Below are positions 43,119 to 51,717 of a DNA stretch of 64,000 bases, piece after piece. The stretch is from VRUE01 sp044867645 (GTDB taxonomy: Bacteria; Actinomycetota; Thermoleophilia; Solirubrobacterales; 70-9), in the NCBI GenBank assembly GCA_044867645.1, contig JBIOVI010000011.1:32809-96808 (forward strand), given 5' to 3'. A program made the position numbers and the translations under genes. Position 1 is the stretch's first letter, and each line of letters starts with the position of its first letter. A model generated the notes under the pieces. That model searched no databases. It was not told the DNA's origin and worked only from the letters and a program-made list of their open reading frames with translations.

Positions 43119-43706
43119 ATGCACGCTCGCATCTGGCTGACTGGCAAGGGCGGAGAGCCACGCTCTTATCCGCTGGCGAGAGGACGCACCGTGGTCGGCC
43201 GCGATCCGGAGGCCGATATCCCGATCGATGACGAGGCGATTTCCTGGACCCACCTCGAGATAGAGAATCGCGGTGGGGTTCTGATGGCGACCGACCTAGA
43301 CAGCCGCAACGGCACGGCGCTGAATGGCGAGCCGCTCGACCGACCTCGTCGCCTACGCGACGGCGACACGCTGATGGTTGGCGGCAACCGGCTCGAAGTC
43401 TCCGACGCGATGCCCGGGCGGAGTGGGGCGACCGTTCCGGCTTCCGCGCCCTCGGTGGCCCTGACCGAGGAGGAGCGAGCCACCGCCAGCGCCCTCGTCG
43501 CGCCCTACCGCAGCGAGGGTGCCTTTGCCGGCCGGCCCGCCACCCGCGCCGAGCTCGCCGAGGCGCTCCATGTCAGCGAGCGCACCGCTCAGCGCCGCCT
43601 CGACGCCCTCGCCGCGAAGCTCGACATTCCCGGCGACGCCGGCCGCGAGCGTCCCCGCCTGATCGCCGCCCGTGTGATCGAGCTCGGCCTCGACAGGCCA
43701 AGGTAA
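43119..43706 (+). CDS. FHA-domain protein with C-terminal HTH
   Basis: A 195-residue protein. Residues about 5-95 form an FHA domain (phosphothreonine reader): GRTVVGRDPEADIPIDD near 23-39, ISWTHLEI near 43-50 (conserved Ser/His) and LDSRNGTALNG near 62-72. After a linker, residues about 145-172 are a helix-turn-helix (TRAELAEALHVSERTAQRRL). So it could link Ser/Thr kinase signalling to DNA binding. ATG 43119 is chosen; the longer frame to 43071 runs into the hairpin element. A kinase gene with the same hairpin lies 1.9 kb downstream. Confidence 0.85.
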   Translation: MHARIWLTGKGGEPRSYPLARGRTVVGRDPEADIPIDDEAISWTHLEIENRGGVLMATDLDSRNGTALNGEPLDRPRRLRDGDTLMVGGNRLEVSDAMPGRSGATVPASAPSVALTEEERATASALVAPYRSEGAFAGRPATRAELAEALHVSERTAQRRLDALAAKLDIPGDAGRERPRLIAARVIELGLDRPR

Positions 43707-43711
43707 ATCGA

Positions 43712-43796
43712 GTTTGCAGTTACCCGCCCTATTGGCGGGAAAGTGCAAGCTCGCGCTGTTGCCATGGCTTGGACCGGGCCAGACCTGGCTCGGTCC
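43712..43796. terminator. Two tandem hairpins after the FHA gene
   Basis: First: GTTTGCAGTTACCCGCC (43712-43728) and GGCGGGAAAGTGCAAGC (43734-43750), 15 of 17 pairs, loop CTATT, starting 6 bases after the FHA stop. Second: GGACCGGGCCA (43771-43781) and TGGCTCGGTCC (43786-43796), 11 pairs with one G-T, loop GACC. The first is a good terminator candidate; the second lies in the leader of the TolB-like gene and could be regulatory. Confidence 0.6.
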
Positions 43797-43876
43797 GGGG
43801 CGTGACTGTCGTTGGCGCGTACGGCTACGGGCCCCAGCATCGGTTGTGCAAGTTCACCCGATGGAAAGGAAATGCC

Positions 43877-44932
43877 ATGCGCTACCGATCGCTACTCACC
43901 TCGATTCTCGCCCTGCTCGCGCTCGCCGCTTCGGCGACCGCGGCTCTGGCTGCGTCACCACGGGCTGTCGTCTATTCCAAATCGACGACGGTCGCCGGGG
44001 AGACCAAAGGCGGCCTCTTCGCGGTTAAAGAGGGGCATCTAAACCAGCTGACCGAAGATCCCACCGACACCGAACCGGCCTTCTCGGCCGACGGCAGGAC
44101 GATTACCTTTGTCCGTAGCGGTGACCTCTACTCGGTCCGCCCCGACGGCTCTGGCCTTCGCCATCTGACCAGCGGAGCGGCACTCGATTCGACCCCGATC
44201 GTCTCGCCTGACGGCAAGCAGGTCGTCTTCGAGCGCCGTGCTTCGGGGGACGCCCCCGCCGATCTCTACTCGGTGAGGGTCTTGGGCGGGGGTCTCCACG
44301 GCCTCACCAGTGGCCCCGACGACGACCAACAGGCCGATTTCTCACCGGATGGCCGGGCGATCGTCTTCGTTCGCGACAGTGACTCCGGTCCCAACGCGAC
44401 TGAGGACCTCTACTCGATCCGCCCGTCAGGGGCCCGCCTGACTCGCCTGACGCGGACCGGCGTCGACGAGTTCAAGCCGCGCTACTTCGCCGGCGGCATT
44501 GTCTTCAGTCGCGGCGAGAGCAGCGAAGGGCCGGCGGCGTACGCCGACGTCTACACGATGCGTCGCAACGGCAGCAAAGTGAAGTCGCTCGTCGCTGGAG
44601 TCGGCTCCGCCTACGTCGAAGACGTATCCCCTGTCGGCAATGCCCTGCTGTTCCGCCGCGACCAGGGCCTCTGGTCGAAGCGGATTGGCCCCGGCCGCGC
44701 GCGCAAGCTCGCCCAGCTCCCCGACGGTTCGAAGACCAACGGCGTCTTCTCCTCCGACGGTCGCAGGGTTGCGGCTTTCGTCGCGGTCGAAGACCAGCAG
44801 TCGCTCGTCGCGATCGACGTCGCCAGCGGCCGCCAGACCGAGCTCGCCGAAGGCTTTGAGGCCTCCGAAAAAGACGGCGTTGCGATCGGTCCGGTGATCG
44901 CATGGCAGCCGGTGCCCCGTAGGGGCAGCTGA
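43877..44932 (+). CDS. Secreted TolB/PD40-like beta-propeller protein
   Basis: A 351-residue protein with a signal peptide (residues 1-26, MRYRSLLTSILALLALAASA then TAALAA). The mature part has PD40-type repeats: EPAFSADGRTITFVRSGDLY, DSTPIVSPDGKQVVFER, QQADFSPDGRAIVFVRDSD, EFKPRYFAGGIVFSRGES and TNGVFSSDGRRVAAFV. It resembles the propeller of TolB and of kinase-sensor domains, and probably binds a protein or glycan outside the membrane. GAAAGGAAA precedes the ATG. It sits between the FHA and Ser/Thr kinase genes. Confidence 0.82.
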   Translation: MRYRSLLTSILALLALAASATAALAASPRAVVYSKSTTVAGETKGGLFAVKEGHLNQLTEDPTDTEPAFSADGRTITFVRSGDLYSVRPDGSGLRHLTSGAALDSTPIVSPDGKQVVFERRASGDAPADLYSVRVLGGGLHGLTSGPDDDQQADFSPDGRAIVFVRDSDSGPNATEDLYSIRPSGARLTRLTRTGVDEFKPRYFAGGIVFSRGESSEGPAAYADVYTMRRNGSKVKSLVAGVGSAYVEDVSPVGNALLFRRDQGLWSKRIGPGRARKLAQLPDGSKTNGVFSSDGRRVAAFVAVEDQQSLVAIDVASGRQTELAEGFEASEKDGVAIGPVIAWQPVPRRGS

Positions 44933-44946
44933 CCGCGGCGCCGAAT

Positions 44947-44998
44947 GGACGTGCCGGTGCTGAGGGGTCCATATAGGCACTCCTCCACCGGCACGTCC
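44947..44998. repeat. Hairpin element copy 2 (upstream of Ser/Thr kinase gene)
   Basis: A 13-bp perfect inverted repeat, GGACGTGCCGGTG (44947-44959) and CACCGGCACGTCC (44986-44998), around a 26-base loop with GGGGTCCATATAGGCAC. Total 52 bases against 53 for copy 1, with the loop in the opposite orientation. Inner bases GAGG/CCTC can extend the stem. It lies 26 bases before the kinase GTG start. Confidence 0.9.
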
Positions 44999-45024
44999 GC
45001 CTTCGGCGGCGGTATAACCGCGAT

Positions 45025-46851
45025 GTGGCGGACCCGGCTATCGGCTCGACCCTCGCCGGCTATCGGCTCGATGCGCTGATTGCCCGCGGTGGCATGGGTG
45101 TCGTCTACCGGGCGACCCACCTCGCTCTCGACCGGCCGGTTGCGCTGAAGGTGATCGCCCGCCACTTCGCCGGCGACGAGGGTTTCCGCGACCGCTTCCT
45201 GCGCGAGTCGAGGCTCGCCGCTCGGCTCGATCACCCCAGCGTCGTACCCGTCTACGACGCGCGCGAAGAGGCCGGCGAGCTGATCGTCGCGATGCGCCTG
45301 GTCGAGGGAGGGGATCTGCGAAAACGAATCAAGGCGCAAGGTCCTCTGCCGCCCGGGGAGGCAGTCGAGCTGCTCGGCCAGATCGCACAGGCCCTCGACG
45401 CCGCCCACGCTGCCGGCATCGTCCACCGCGACGTCAAGCCGCACAACATCCTGCTCGAGGGCGACCGTGCCTACCTAACCGACTTCGGCCTTGCCAAGGC
45501 GCTTGGCGACAGCGGCGTTCTCAGCGGGGCCTCGGTCGTCGGCACGGCTGAATACATGTCGCCCGAGCAGTGGAGGGGAGAGCAGGTTGGCCCGGCCGCC
45601 GACGTCTACTCGCTCGGCTGCGTCCTCTACGAGGCACTGACCGGGGTCGTCCCCTACGCACGCCGCGCCGGCGACGCCGAGCCCGAGATGCCACGGGGCT
45701 TCGACGCGGTGATCGAGCGAGCGGTCGCCAAGGATCCGGACGAGCGCTACGCGACCGCGGGCGAGATGATCGAAGCCGCGCGCGAGCACCAGGGCGCGAT
45801 CCCGGCGGCGACCCGGGTTCTCTCCCGACCGCCCGAGCGTCCGACATTGCGTCCCGGCGGCGAGGAGAGATCGCAGCCAGGTCTCTACCGCTGGCGACGG
45901 CAGATTGCCAGCGTGTTCGCGGCTTGGTTCGTCGTGCCGCTCGTCGTCCTCGCCGTCGGCGCCGTCGTCGTAGGCCTCTATCTGTTCCTCACCGAAGACG
46001 GGCCGCACGTCTCGCAGCCGATCGAAGTCGCGCACCCACCGCTGCGGCTCGCGGTCGGCTTGGGCTCCGTCTGGGCGACGAGCGCGAGGGATGACTTCCT
46101 CTCGCAGGTCGATCCCCAAACCCTGACTTTGGCCGATAGGTCGCTGCACCTGGGGGAGCGGGTGTCCGGAGTGACGGTCGGCGCGGGCTCGGTCTGGGTC
46201 TCGAGCCCACGGCGGGGCGAGGTGCTGCGCGTCGATCCCGAAGCCCGCCGGGTGATCGCCAGGGTCGACGTCGGCGGCCGCCCAGGTGCGATCGTCGCCG
46301 GCGGCGGCAGGATCTGGGTCGCCGACGACGCGGGCGGCGGGGTGACGGCGATCAACGCGGCCGGCGGGCGAGTCTTCAAACGCGGCATCCCGCCGCACGC
46401 GACGCCGCTGCGGCTCGCCGTCGGGGCTGGCGCGGTCTGGGTCAGCAGCGCCTCCACCGGCGCAGTGCGGCGCATCGACCTGACCAGCGCGACCGTGGGC
46501 GCGCCGGTCGCGGTCGGTCGCGGCCCCGCTGGACTCACCGTTGGCGGCGGCTTCGTGTGGGTGGCAAACAGCCGCTCCGACAGCGTCACCCGGGTCGACC
46601 CCGCGACCCACACCCTGGTCGGACTGCCGATTGCTGTCGGCGAACGGCCGGGCGGGATCGACGCCGGCACCGAAAGCGTCTGGGTCGCCAACTCGGGCGA
46701 CGGCACCGTTAGCCGGATCGGGATCGAGAGCGGAGAGCTCGAAGGGGACCCGATTTCCGTCGGGCCCGATCCGGGCGCGATCGTGGTTGGACTCGATGCG
46801 GTCTGGGTCGCCAACAACGGCGACGGTACGGTCAGCCGGATCGAGCCCTAG
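45025..46851 (+). CDS. Transmembrane Ser/Thr protein kinase with extracellular propeller
   Basis: A 608-residue receptor-like kinase (PknD-like layout). Kinase domain residues about 10-265: ARGGMGVVYRA (19-29), catalytic Lys in ALKVI, HRDVKPHNIL near 134, DFGLAKAL near 153, and SPEQW near 178. One membrane helix near 297-320. The extracytoplasmic part has six or seven YncE/NHL-like blades with SVWVANSGDGTVSRI-type repeats. It should sense an external ligand and phosphorylate cytosolic Thr residues, which the nearby FHA protein could read. GTG start; hairpin element copy 2 lies just upstream. Confidence 0.92.
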   Translation: MADPAIGSTLAGYRLDALIARGGMGVVYRATHLALDRPVALKVIARHFAGDEGFRDRFLRESRLAARLDHPSVVPVYDAREEAGELIVAMRLVEGGDLRKRIKAQGPLPPGEAVELLGQIAQALDAAHAAGIVHRDVKPHNILLEGDRAYLTDFGLAKALGDSGVLSGASVVGTAEYMSPEQWRGEQVGPAADVYSLGCVLYEALTGVVPYARRAGDAEPEMPRGFDAVIERAVAKDPDERYATAGEMIEAAREHQGAIPAATRVLSRPPERPTLRPGGEERSQPGLYRWRRQIASVFAAWFVVPLVVLAVGAVVVGLYLFLTEDGPHVSQPIEVAHPPLRLAVGLGSVWATSARDDFLSQVDPQTLTLADRSLHLGERVSGVTVGAGSVWVSSPRRGEVLRVDPEARRVIARVDVGGRPGAIVAGGGRIWVADDAGGGVTAINAAGGRVFKRGIPPHATPLRLAVGAGAVWVSSASTGAVRRIDLTSATVGAPVAVGRGPAGLTVGGGFVWVANSRSDSVTRVDPATHTLVGLPIAVGERPGGIDAGTESVWVANSGDGTVSRIGIESGELEGDPISVGPDPGAIVVGLDAVWVANNGDGTVSRIEP

Positions 46852-46898
46852 CCGTTCACAGAGTCGCCGCCGGCAATCACTAGGATCGGTTCTCGGTC

Positions 46899-48956
46899 AT
46901 GGCCCAGGACATCGACCAGCTCTGCATCAACACGATCCGCACGCTGTCGATCGACGCGATCGAGAAGGCCAAGTCCGGTCATCCAGGCACGCCGATGGCG
47001 ATGGCCCCGGTCGCCTACACGCTCTGGCAGCGCTTCCTCCGCTTCGACCCCGCCGACCCGATCTGGCCCGGACGCGACCGCTTCGTCCTCTCCGCCGGCC
47101 ACGCCTCGATGCTGCTCTACTCACTGCTCTATCTGGCTGAGGTGCAGGCGGTCGAACCCGACTACGAGGTGGTAGGCAAGCCGTCCGTCTCCCTTGCCGA
47201 CATAGAGAGCTTTCGCCAGCTCGACTCGCGCGCCCCCGGCCACCCCGAGTACCGCTGGACCTCTGGCGTGGAGACGACCACCGGCCCGCTCGGCCAGGGC
47301 ATCGCCACCTCGGTTGGGATGGCGATCGCCTCCAAGTGGCAGGGCGCTCGGTACGGCGCCGACCTTTTCGACTTCGACGTCTACGCGATCGCCGGCGACG
47401 GCTGCCTGATGGAGGGCGTCTCCAACGAAGCGGCCTCGATCGCCGGTCACCTGAAGCTCGACAACCTCTGCTGGATCTACGACAGCAACCACATCACGAT
47501 CGACGGCCATACCCAGATCGCCTACGAGGACGACGTCGCCGCCCGCTTCATGGGCTATGGCTGGAACGTGACCCGGGTCGGCGACGCCAACGACATGGAG
47601 CTGCTCTCGCGCGCTTTCGAGGAGTTCAAGGGCGAGAAGGGACGGCCGACGCTGCTCATCGTCGACAGCCACATCGGCTGGGGCTCACCGCATAAGCAGG
47701 ACACCCCCGCCGCCCACGGCGAGCCGCTTGGCGCAGAGGAGGTGCGGGAGACGAAGCGCGCCTACGGCTGGCCGGAGGACGCCCAGTTCCTCGTCCCCGA
47801 CGGGGTCAAGGAGCACTTCGCCGCCGGGATCGGCAGTCGCGGCGCCGCGCTGCGCGCCGAGTGGGAGGAGAAGTTGGCCGCCTACGCCAAGGACAACTCC
47901 GACCTGGCGGCGGAGATCGACGCGACCCAGAGGCGGGAGCTGCCCGCCGACTGGGACGCCGGCATTCCCAGCTTCGATCCCGACGATGAGGGGATTGCCA
48001 CCCGCAAGGCCTCACAACAAGTCGAGAACGCGATTGCCCAGCGGCTCCCTTGGTTGCTGGCCGGCTCGGCCGACCTCACCGACTCGACCTCGGTCCGCCT
48101 CGACTTCGACGGCGCGGTCGACTTCGAGCCCGGTGCCTACCAGGGCCGCCAGCTCCACTATGGGATCCGCGAGCACGAGGCCGCGGCGATCTCCAACGGC
48201 CTCTCGCTCTCCAAGCTGCGGCCGCTGTGGTCCACCTACCTCACCTTCTCCGACTACGCGCGGCCGGCGATACGCCTCTCGGCGCTGATGGAGCTGCCGG
48301 TGATCCACGTCTTCACCCACGACTCGATCGGTCTCGGCGAGGACGGCCCGACCCACCAGCCGGTCGAGCAGCTCGCCTCGCTGCGGGCGATCCCCGGCCT
48401 CGACGTGATTCGTCCCGCCGACGCCAACGAGGTGGCCGAGGCCTGGCGGGTGGCGGTCGACCGCAGCCACCAGCCGGTCGCCCTCGTCCTCACCCGCCAG
48501 AACGTGCCGGTTCTCGACCGCACGAAGTACTCCTCGGCGGAGGGGCTGCGGCGCGGCGGGTACGTGCTCGCCGAGGTCGAGGGGGGTGACCCGGAGGTAA
48601 TCCTGATCGCAACTGGCAGCGAGGTGGCGCTGGCGGTCGCCGCCCACGAGGAGCTGAGCGGCGAGGGCATCCGCTCGCGAGTGGTCAGCCTCCCCTGCTG
48701 GGAGCTGTTCGACCGCCAGGATCAGGCCTACCGCGATGAGGTGCTGCCGCCGGGGGTCATCGCCCGGGTCTCGGTCGAGGAGGCCTCGACCTTCGGCTGG
48801 GACCGCTACGTCGGTCCGCGGGGTGCCCGGATCGGCATGCACACCTTCGGCAGCTCGGCTCCGCTCAAGGAGGTTCAAACTAAGTTCGGCTTTTTGCCGG
48901 ACCGGGTTGCCAAAACGGCGCGCGAGGTACTGAAGAAGACGAAGGGGAACACGTAA
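46899..48956 (+). CDS. tkt: Transketolase
   Basis: A 685-residue thiamine-diphosphate enzyme of the non-oxidative pentose-phosphate pathway. KSGHPGTPMAMAPVAYTLW near 25-43, ThDP/Mg motif GDGCLMEGVSNEAASIAGHL near 167-186, and GEDGPTHQPVEQLASLRA near 480-497 are intact, as are the three domains. First gene of tkt-tal-pgi; tal follows after 20 bases. Confidence 0.97.
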   Translation: MAQDIDQLCINTIRTLSIDAIEKAKSGHPGTPMAMAPVAYTLWQRFLRFDPADPIWPGRDRFVLSAGHASMLLYSLLYLAEVQAVEPDYEVVGKPSVSLADIESFRQLDSRAPGHPEYRWTSGVETTTGPLGQGIATSVGMAIASKWQGARYGADLFDFDVYAIAGDGCLMEGVSNEAASIAGHLKLDNLCWIYDSNHITIDGHTQIAYEDDVAARFMGYGWNVTRVGDANDMELLSRAFEEFKGEKGRPTLLIVDSHIGWGSPHKQDTPAAHGEPLGAEEVRETKRAYGWPEDAQFLVPDGVKEHFAAGIGSRGAALRAEWEEKLAAYAKDNSDLAAEIDATQRRELPADWDAGIPSFDPDDEGIATRKASQQVENAIAQRLPWLLAGSADLTDSTSVRLDFDGAVDFEPGAYQGRQLHYGIREHEAAAISNGLSLSKLRPLWSTYLTFSDYARPAIRLSALMELPVIHVFTHDSIGLGEDGPTHQPVEQLASLRAIPGLDVIRPADANEVAEAWRVAVDRSHQPVALVLTRQNVPVLDRTKYSSAEGLRRGGYVLAEVEGGDPEVILIATGSEVALAVAAHEELSGEGIRSRVVSLPCWELFDRQDQAYRDEVLPPGVIARVSVEEASTFGWDRYVGPRGARIGMHTFGSSAPLKEVQTKFGFLPDRVAKTAREVLKKTKGNT

Positions 48957-48976
48957 GCGAGAAGAAGGAGGGCGCT

Positions 48977-50062
48977 GTGAAGCCGACCGAGCAGCTGCAC
49001 GACCTGGGTCAGAGCCTCTGGCTCGACAACATCACCCGCACCATGCTCGGCGACGGCACTCTGCGCCGCTACGTCGAGGAGCTGTCGGTCACCGGGCTCA
49101 CCTCCAATCCGACGATCTTCGACAAGGCGATCTCCGGCGGCGACGCCTACGACCGGCAAATCTCCGAGGCCGGCCCCAGAGCCGCCTCGACCGAGGAGCT
49201 GTTCTTCGAGCTCGCGCTCGCCGACCTGCGCGACGCGGCCGAGATCTTCGCGCCTATCCACGAACGCACCAATGGCGTCGACGGCTGGGTGTCGCTCGAG
49301 GTCTCGCCGCTGCTGGCCGACGACAGCGCGGGGACGATCGAACAGGCGGCCAAGCTGCACGGCCAGGGGGAGCGCGAGAACCTCTTCGTCAAGATCCCCG
49401 GCACCGAGGCCGGCCTGCCGGCGATCGAGGAGTCGATCTTCGCCGGCATCCCGATCAACGTCACCCTGCTCTTCTCGACTGACCAGTACGTCGCTGCGGC
49501 AGACGCTTACCTGCGCGGGGTCGCGCGTCGCATCGAGGCCGGCCTCAACCCGGACGTCCCCTCGGTCGCCTCGATCTTCCTCAGCCGCTGGGACGTCGCC
49601 GTCGCCGACCAGGTCCCCGCCGATCTGCGCAACCGGCTCGGGATCGCGATCGGCGGGCAGGCCTACTGCGCCTATCGCCAGCTGCTCGGGTCTCAGCGCC
49701 AGCAGCGGCTCTTCAACGAGGGCGCCCGCCCGCAGCGGTTGCTCTTCGCCAGCACCGGGACCAAGGATCCCGACGCCTCCGACGTCCTCTACGTCGAGGC
49801 GCTGGCCGCCCCGTTCACGATCGACACGATGCCCGAGCCGACTCTCCACGCCCTCGCCGACCACGGTCAGGTCGGGGAACCGCTGCCGACCGACGGCGAG
49901 GACGCCGAGCAGACGCTGGCCGAGTTCGTCGCCGCGGGGATAGACCTCGACGCTCTCGCCGCCCGCCTCCAGGAGGAGGGCAAGCAGAGCTTCGACGAAT
50001 CGTGGAAGGACCTGATGGGCTCGCTCGAGTCCGAGCGGGAACGGCTCGGAGCGGCAGGTTGA
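48977..50062 (+). CDS. tal: Transaldolase
   Basis: A 361-residue class I aldolase-fold enzyme. TGLTSNPTIFDKAISGG near 38-54, the Schiff-base region NLFVKIPGTEAGLPAIE near 140-156 (Lys), INVTLLFS near 166 and ASIFLSRWD near 202. Links tkt to glycolysis via fructose-6-P. GTG start preceded by AAGGAGG. Its stop overlaps the TTG start of pgi by four bases. Confidence 0.96.
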   Translation: MKPTEQLHDLGQSLWLDNITRTMLGDGTLRRYVEELSVTGLTSNPTIFDKAISGGDAYDRQISEAGPRAASTEELFFELALADLRDAAEIFAPIHERTNGVDGWVSLEVSPLLADDSAGTIEQAAKLHGQGERENLFVKIPGTEAGLPAIEESIFAGIPINVTLLFSTDQYVAAADAYLRGVARRIEAGLNPDVPSVASIFLSRWDVAVADQVPADLRNRLGIAIGGQAYCAYRQLLGSQRQQRLFNEGARPQRLLFASTGTKDPDASDVLYVEALAAPFTIDTMPEPTLHALADHGQVGEPLPTDGEDAEQTLAEFVAAGIDLDALAARLQEEGKQSFDESWKDLMGSLESERERLGAAG

Positions 50063-51714
50063 GCGTTCCGCCGCTTCGGGACGGCAAGGCTTGGAAGGCG
50101 TTGGAGCGCCACTACGGCGAGCTTCGCGAGGTCCATCTGCGCGATCTCTTCGCCGCCGACCCGCAGCGCGGTGAGCGCCTGGTCGCCGATGGCGCCGGTC
50201 TCCACCTCGACTTCTCCAAGAATCTGATCACCGACGAGACGGCGATCATGCTCGGCGAGCTTGCCCGCGAGCGCGGCGTCGAGGAGCGCCGCGAAGCGAT
50301 GTTCGAAGGCGAGCACATCAACGTCTCCGAGGACCGCCCGGTGCTTCACGTGGCGCTGCGGATGCCGCGCGAGCGGTCGCTGATCGTCGACGGCGTCGAT
50401 GTCGTCAAGGAGGTGCACGAGACGCTCGACCGGATGGCCGACTTCGCCGAGCGGGTTCGCTCCGGCGAGTGGACCGGCCACACGGGAAAGCCGATCCGCA
50501 ACGTCGTCAATATCGGCATCGGCGGCTCCGATCTGGGGCCGAAGATGGCATACGAGGCATTGCGCCATTTCAGCCGCCGCGAGATGACCTTTCGCTTCGT
50601 CTCCAACGTCGACGGCACCGACTTCGCCGAGTCCACCCGCGATCTCGATCCCGAGGAGACGCTTTTCATCGTCTCCTCGAAGACCTTCACCACGCTGGAG
50701 ACGATGACCAACGCTCGCACCGCGCGCGAGTGGCTGCTCGCTGGCTTGGGCGGCGATGAGGCGGCGGTCGCCAAGCACTTCGTCGCCGTCTCCACCAACG
50801 CCGAGGGGGTGGCGAAGTTCGGCATCGACACCGAGAACATGTTCGGCTTCTGGGAGTGGGTGGGGGGTCGGTACTCGATGGACTCGGCGATCGGTCTCTC
50901 GACCATGCTGGCGATCGGCCCCGCTCGCTTCGCTGAGATGCTCACCGGCTTCCACGCGATGGACGAGCACTTTCGCGAGGCGCCGCTCGCCGAGAACCTG
51001 CCGATGCTGATGGGTCTGCTCTGCGTCTGGTACGGCGACTTCTTCGGCACCCAGACCTACGGCGTGTTCCCCTACGACCAGTACCTGCACCGCTTCCCGG
51101 CCTACCTGCAGCAGCTGACGATGGAGTCGAACGGCAAGCACGTCGCCCTCGACGGCGCCCGCGTCGACTACGACACGGGGGCGATCTTCTGGGGCGAGCC
51201 GGGGACCAACGGCCAGCATTCCTTCTACCAACTGCTCCACCAGGGGACGCGGCTCGTCCCCTGCGACTTCATCGGCTTCATGCGCTCCAACAACCCGCTC
51301 GGCGAGCACCACGACCTGCTGATGTCGAATGTCTTCGCGCAGAGCGAGGCGCTTGCCTTCGGCAAAACGCCAGAGCAGGTTCGCGCCGAGGGAACCCCGG
51401 AGGAGGTCGTCCCGCACAGGGTGATGGAGGGGAACCGGCCTTCCAACACGATCCTCGCCGAGCGCCTCGAACCTCAGACCCTCGGCACCCTGGTCGCCCT
51501 CTATGAGCACAGCGTCTTCACCCAGGGAGCCGTCTGGGGGATCGACTCCTTCGACCAGTGGGGGGTGGAGCTGGGCAAGGTGCTGGCAAAGCGGATCGTC
51601 CCCGAGCTGCAGGCCGACGAGGAACCGCGGCTCTCGCACGACAGCTCCACGAACGCGCTGATCCGCCGCTACCGCCAGGCGCGGCAAACGATCCCCCCGG
51701 GCTCTGAGGTGTAG
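50059..51714 (+). CDS. pgi: Glucose-6-phosphate isomerase
   Basis: A 551-residue enzyme interconverting glucose-6-P and fructose-6-P, returning transaldolase/transketolase product to Zwf. Motifs: GIGGSDLGPKMAYEAL near 150-165, GGRYSMDSAIGLS near 272, ESNGKHV near 355, and GEPGTNGQHSFYQLLHQGT near 379-397 (catalytic His). Start taken at TTG 50059 (MSVPPLRDGK), coupled to tal through TTGA; the frame further upstream is inside tal. cydA begins three bases after its stop. Confidence 0.96.
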   Translation: MSVPPLRDGKAWKALERHYGELREVHLRDLFAADPQRGERLVADGAGLHLDFSKNLITDETAIMLGELARERGVEERREAMFEGEHINVSEDRPVLHVALRMPRERSLIVDGVDVVKEVHETLDRMADFAERVRSGEWTGHTGKPIRNVVNIGIGGSDLGPKMAYEALRHFSRREMTFRFVSNVDGTDFAESTRDLDPEETLFIVSSKTFTTLETMTNARTAREWLLAGLGGDEAAVAKHFVAVSTNAEGVAKFGIDTENMFGFWEWVGGRYSMDSAIGLSTMLAIGPARFAEMLTGFHAMDEHFREAPLAENLPMLMGLLCVWYGDFFGTQTYGVFPYDQYLHRFPAYLQQLTMESNGKHVALDGARVDYDTGAIFWGEPGTNGQHSFYQLLHQGTRLVPCDFIGFMRSNNPLGEHHDLLMSNVFAQSEALAFGKTPEQVRAEGTPEEVVPHRVMEGNRPSNTILAERLEPQTLGTLVALYEHSVFTQGAVWGIDSFDQWGVELGKVLAKRIVPELQADEEPRLSHDSSTNALIRRYRQARQTIPPGSEV

Positions 51715-51717
51715 GTA

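Noticed and set aside
44960..44985. Loop sequence CCATATAGG read as a CArG (MADS-box) site
   Set aside because: Five, not six, A/T bases between CC and GG, and such regulators are not expected here; the shared loop is better described on its own.
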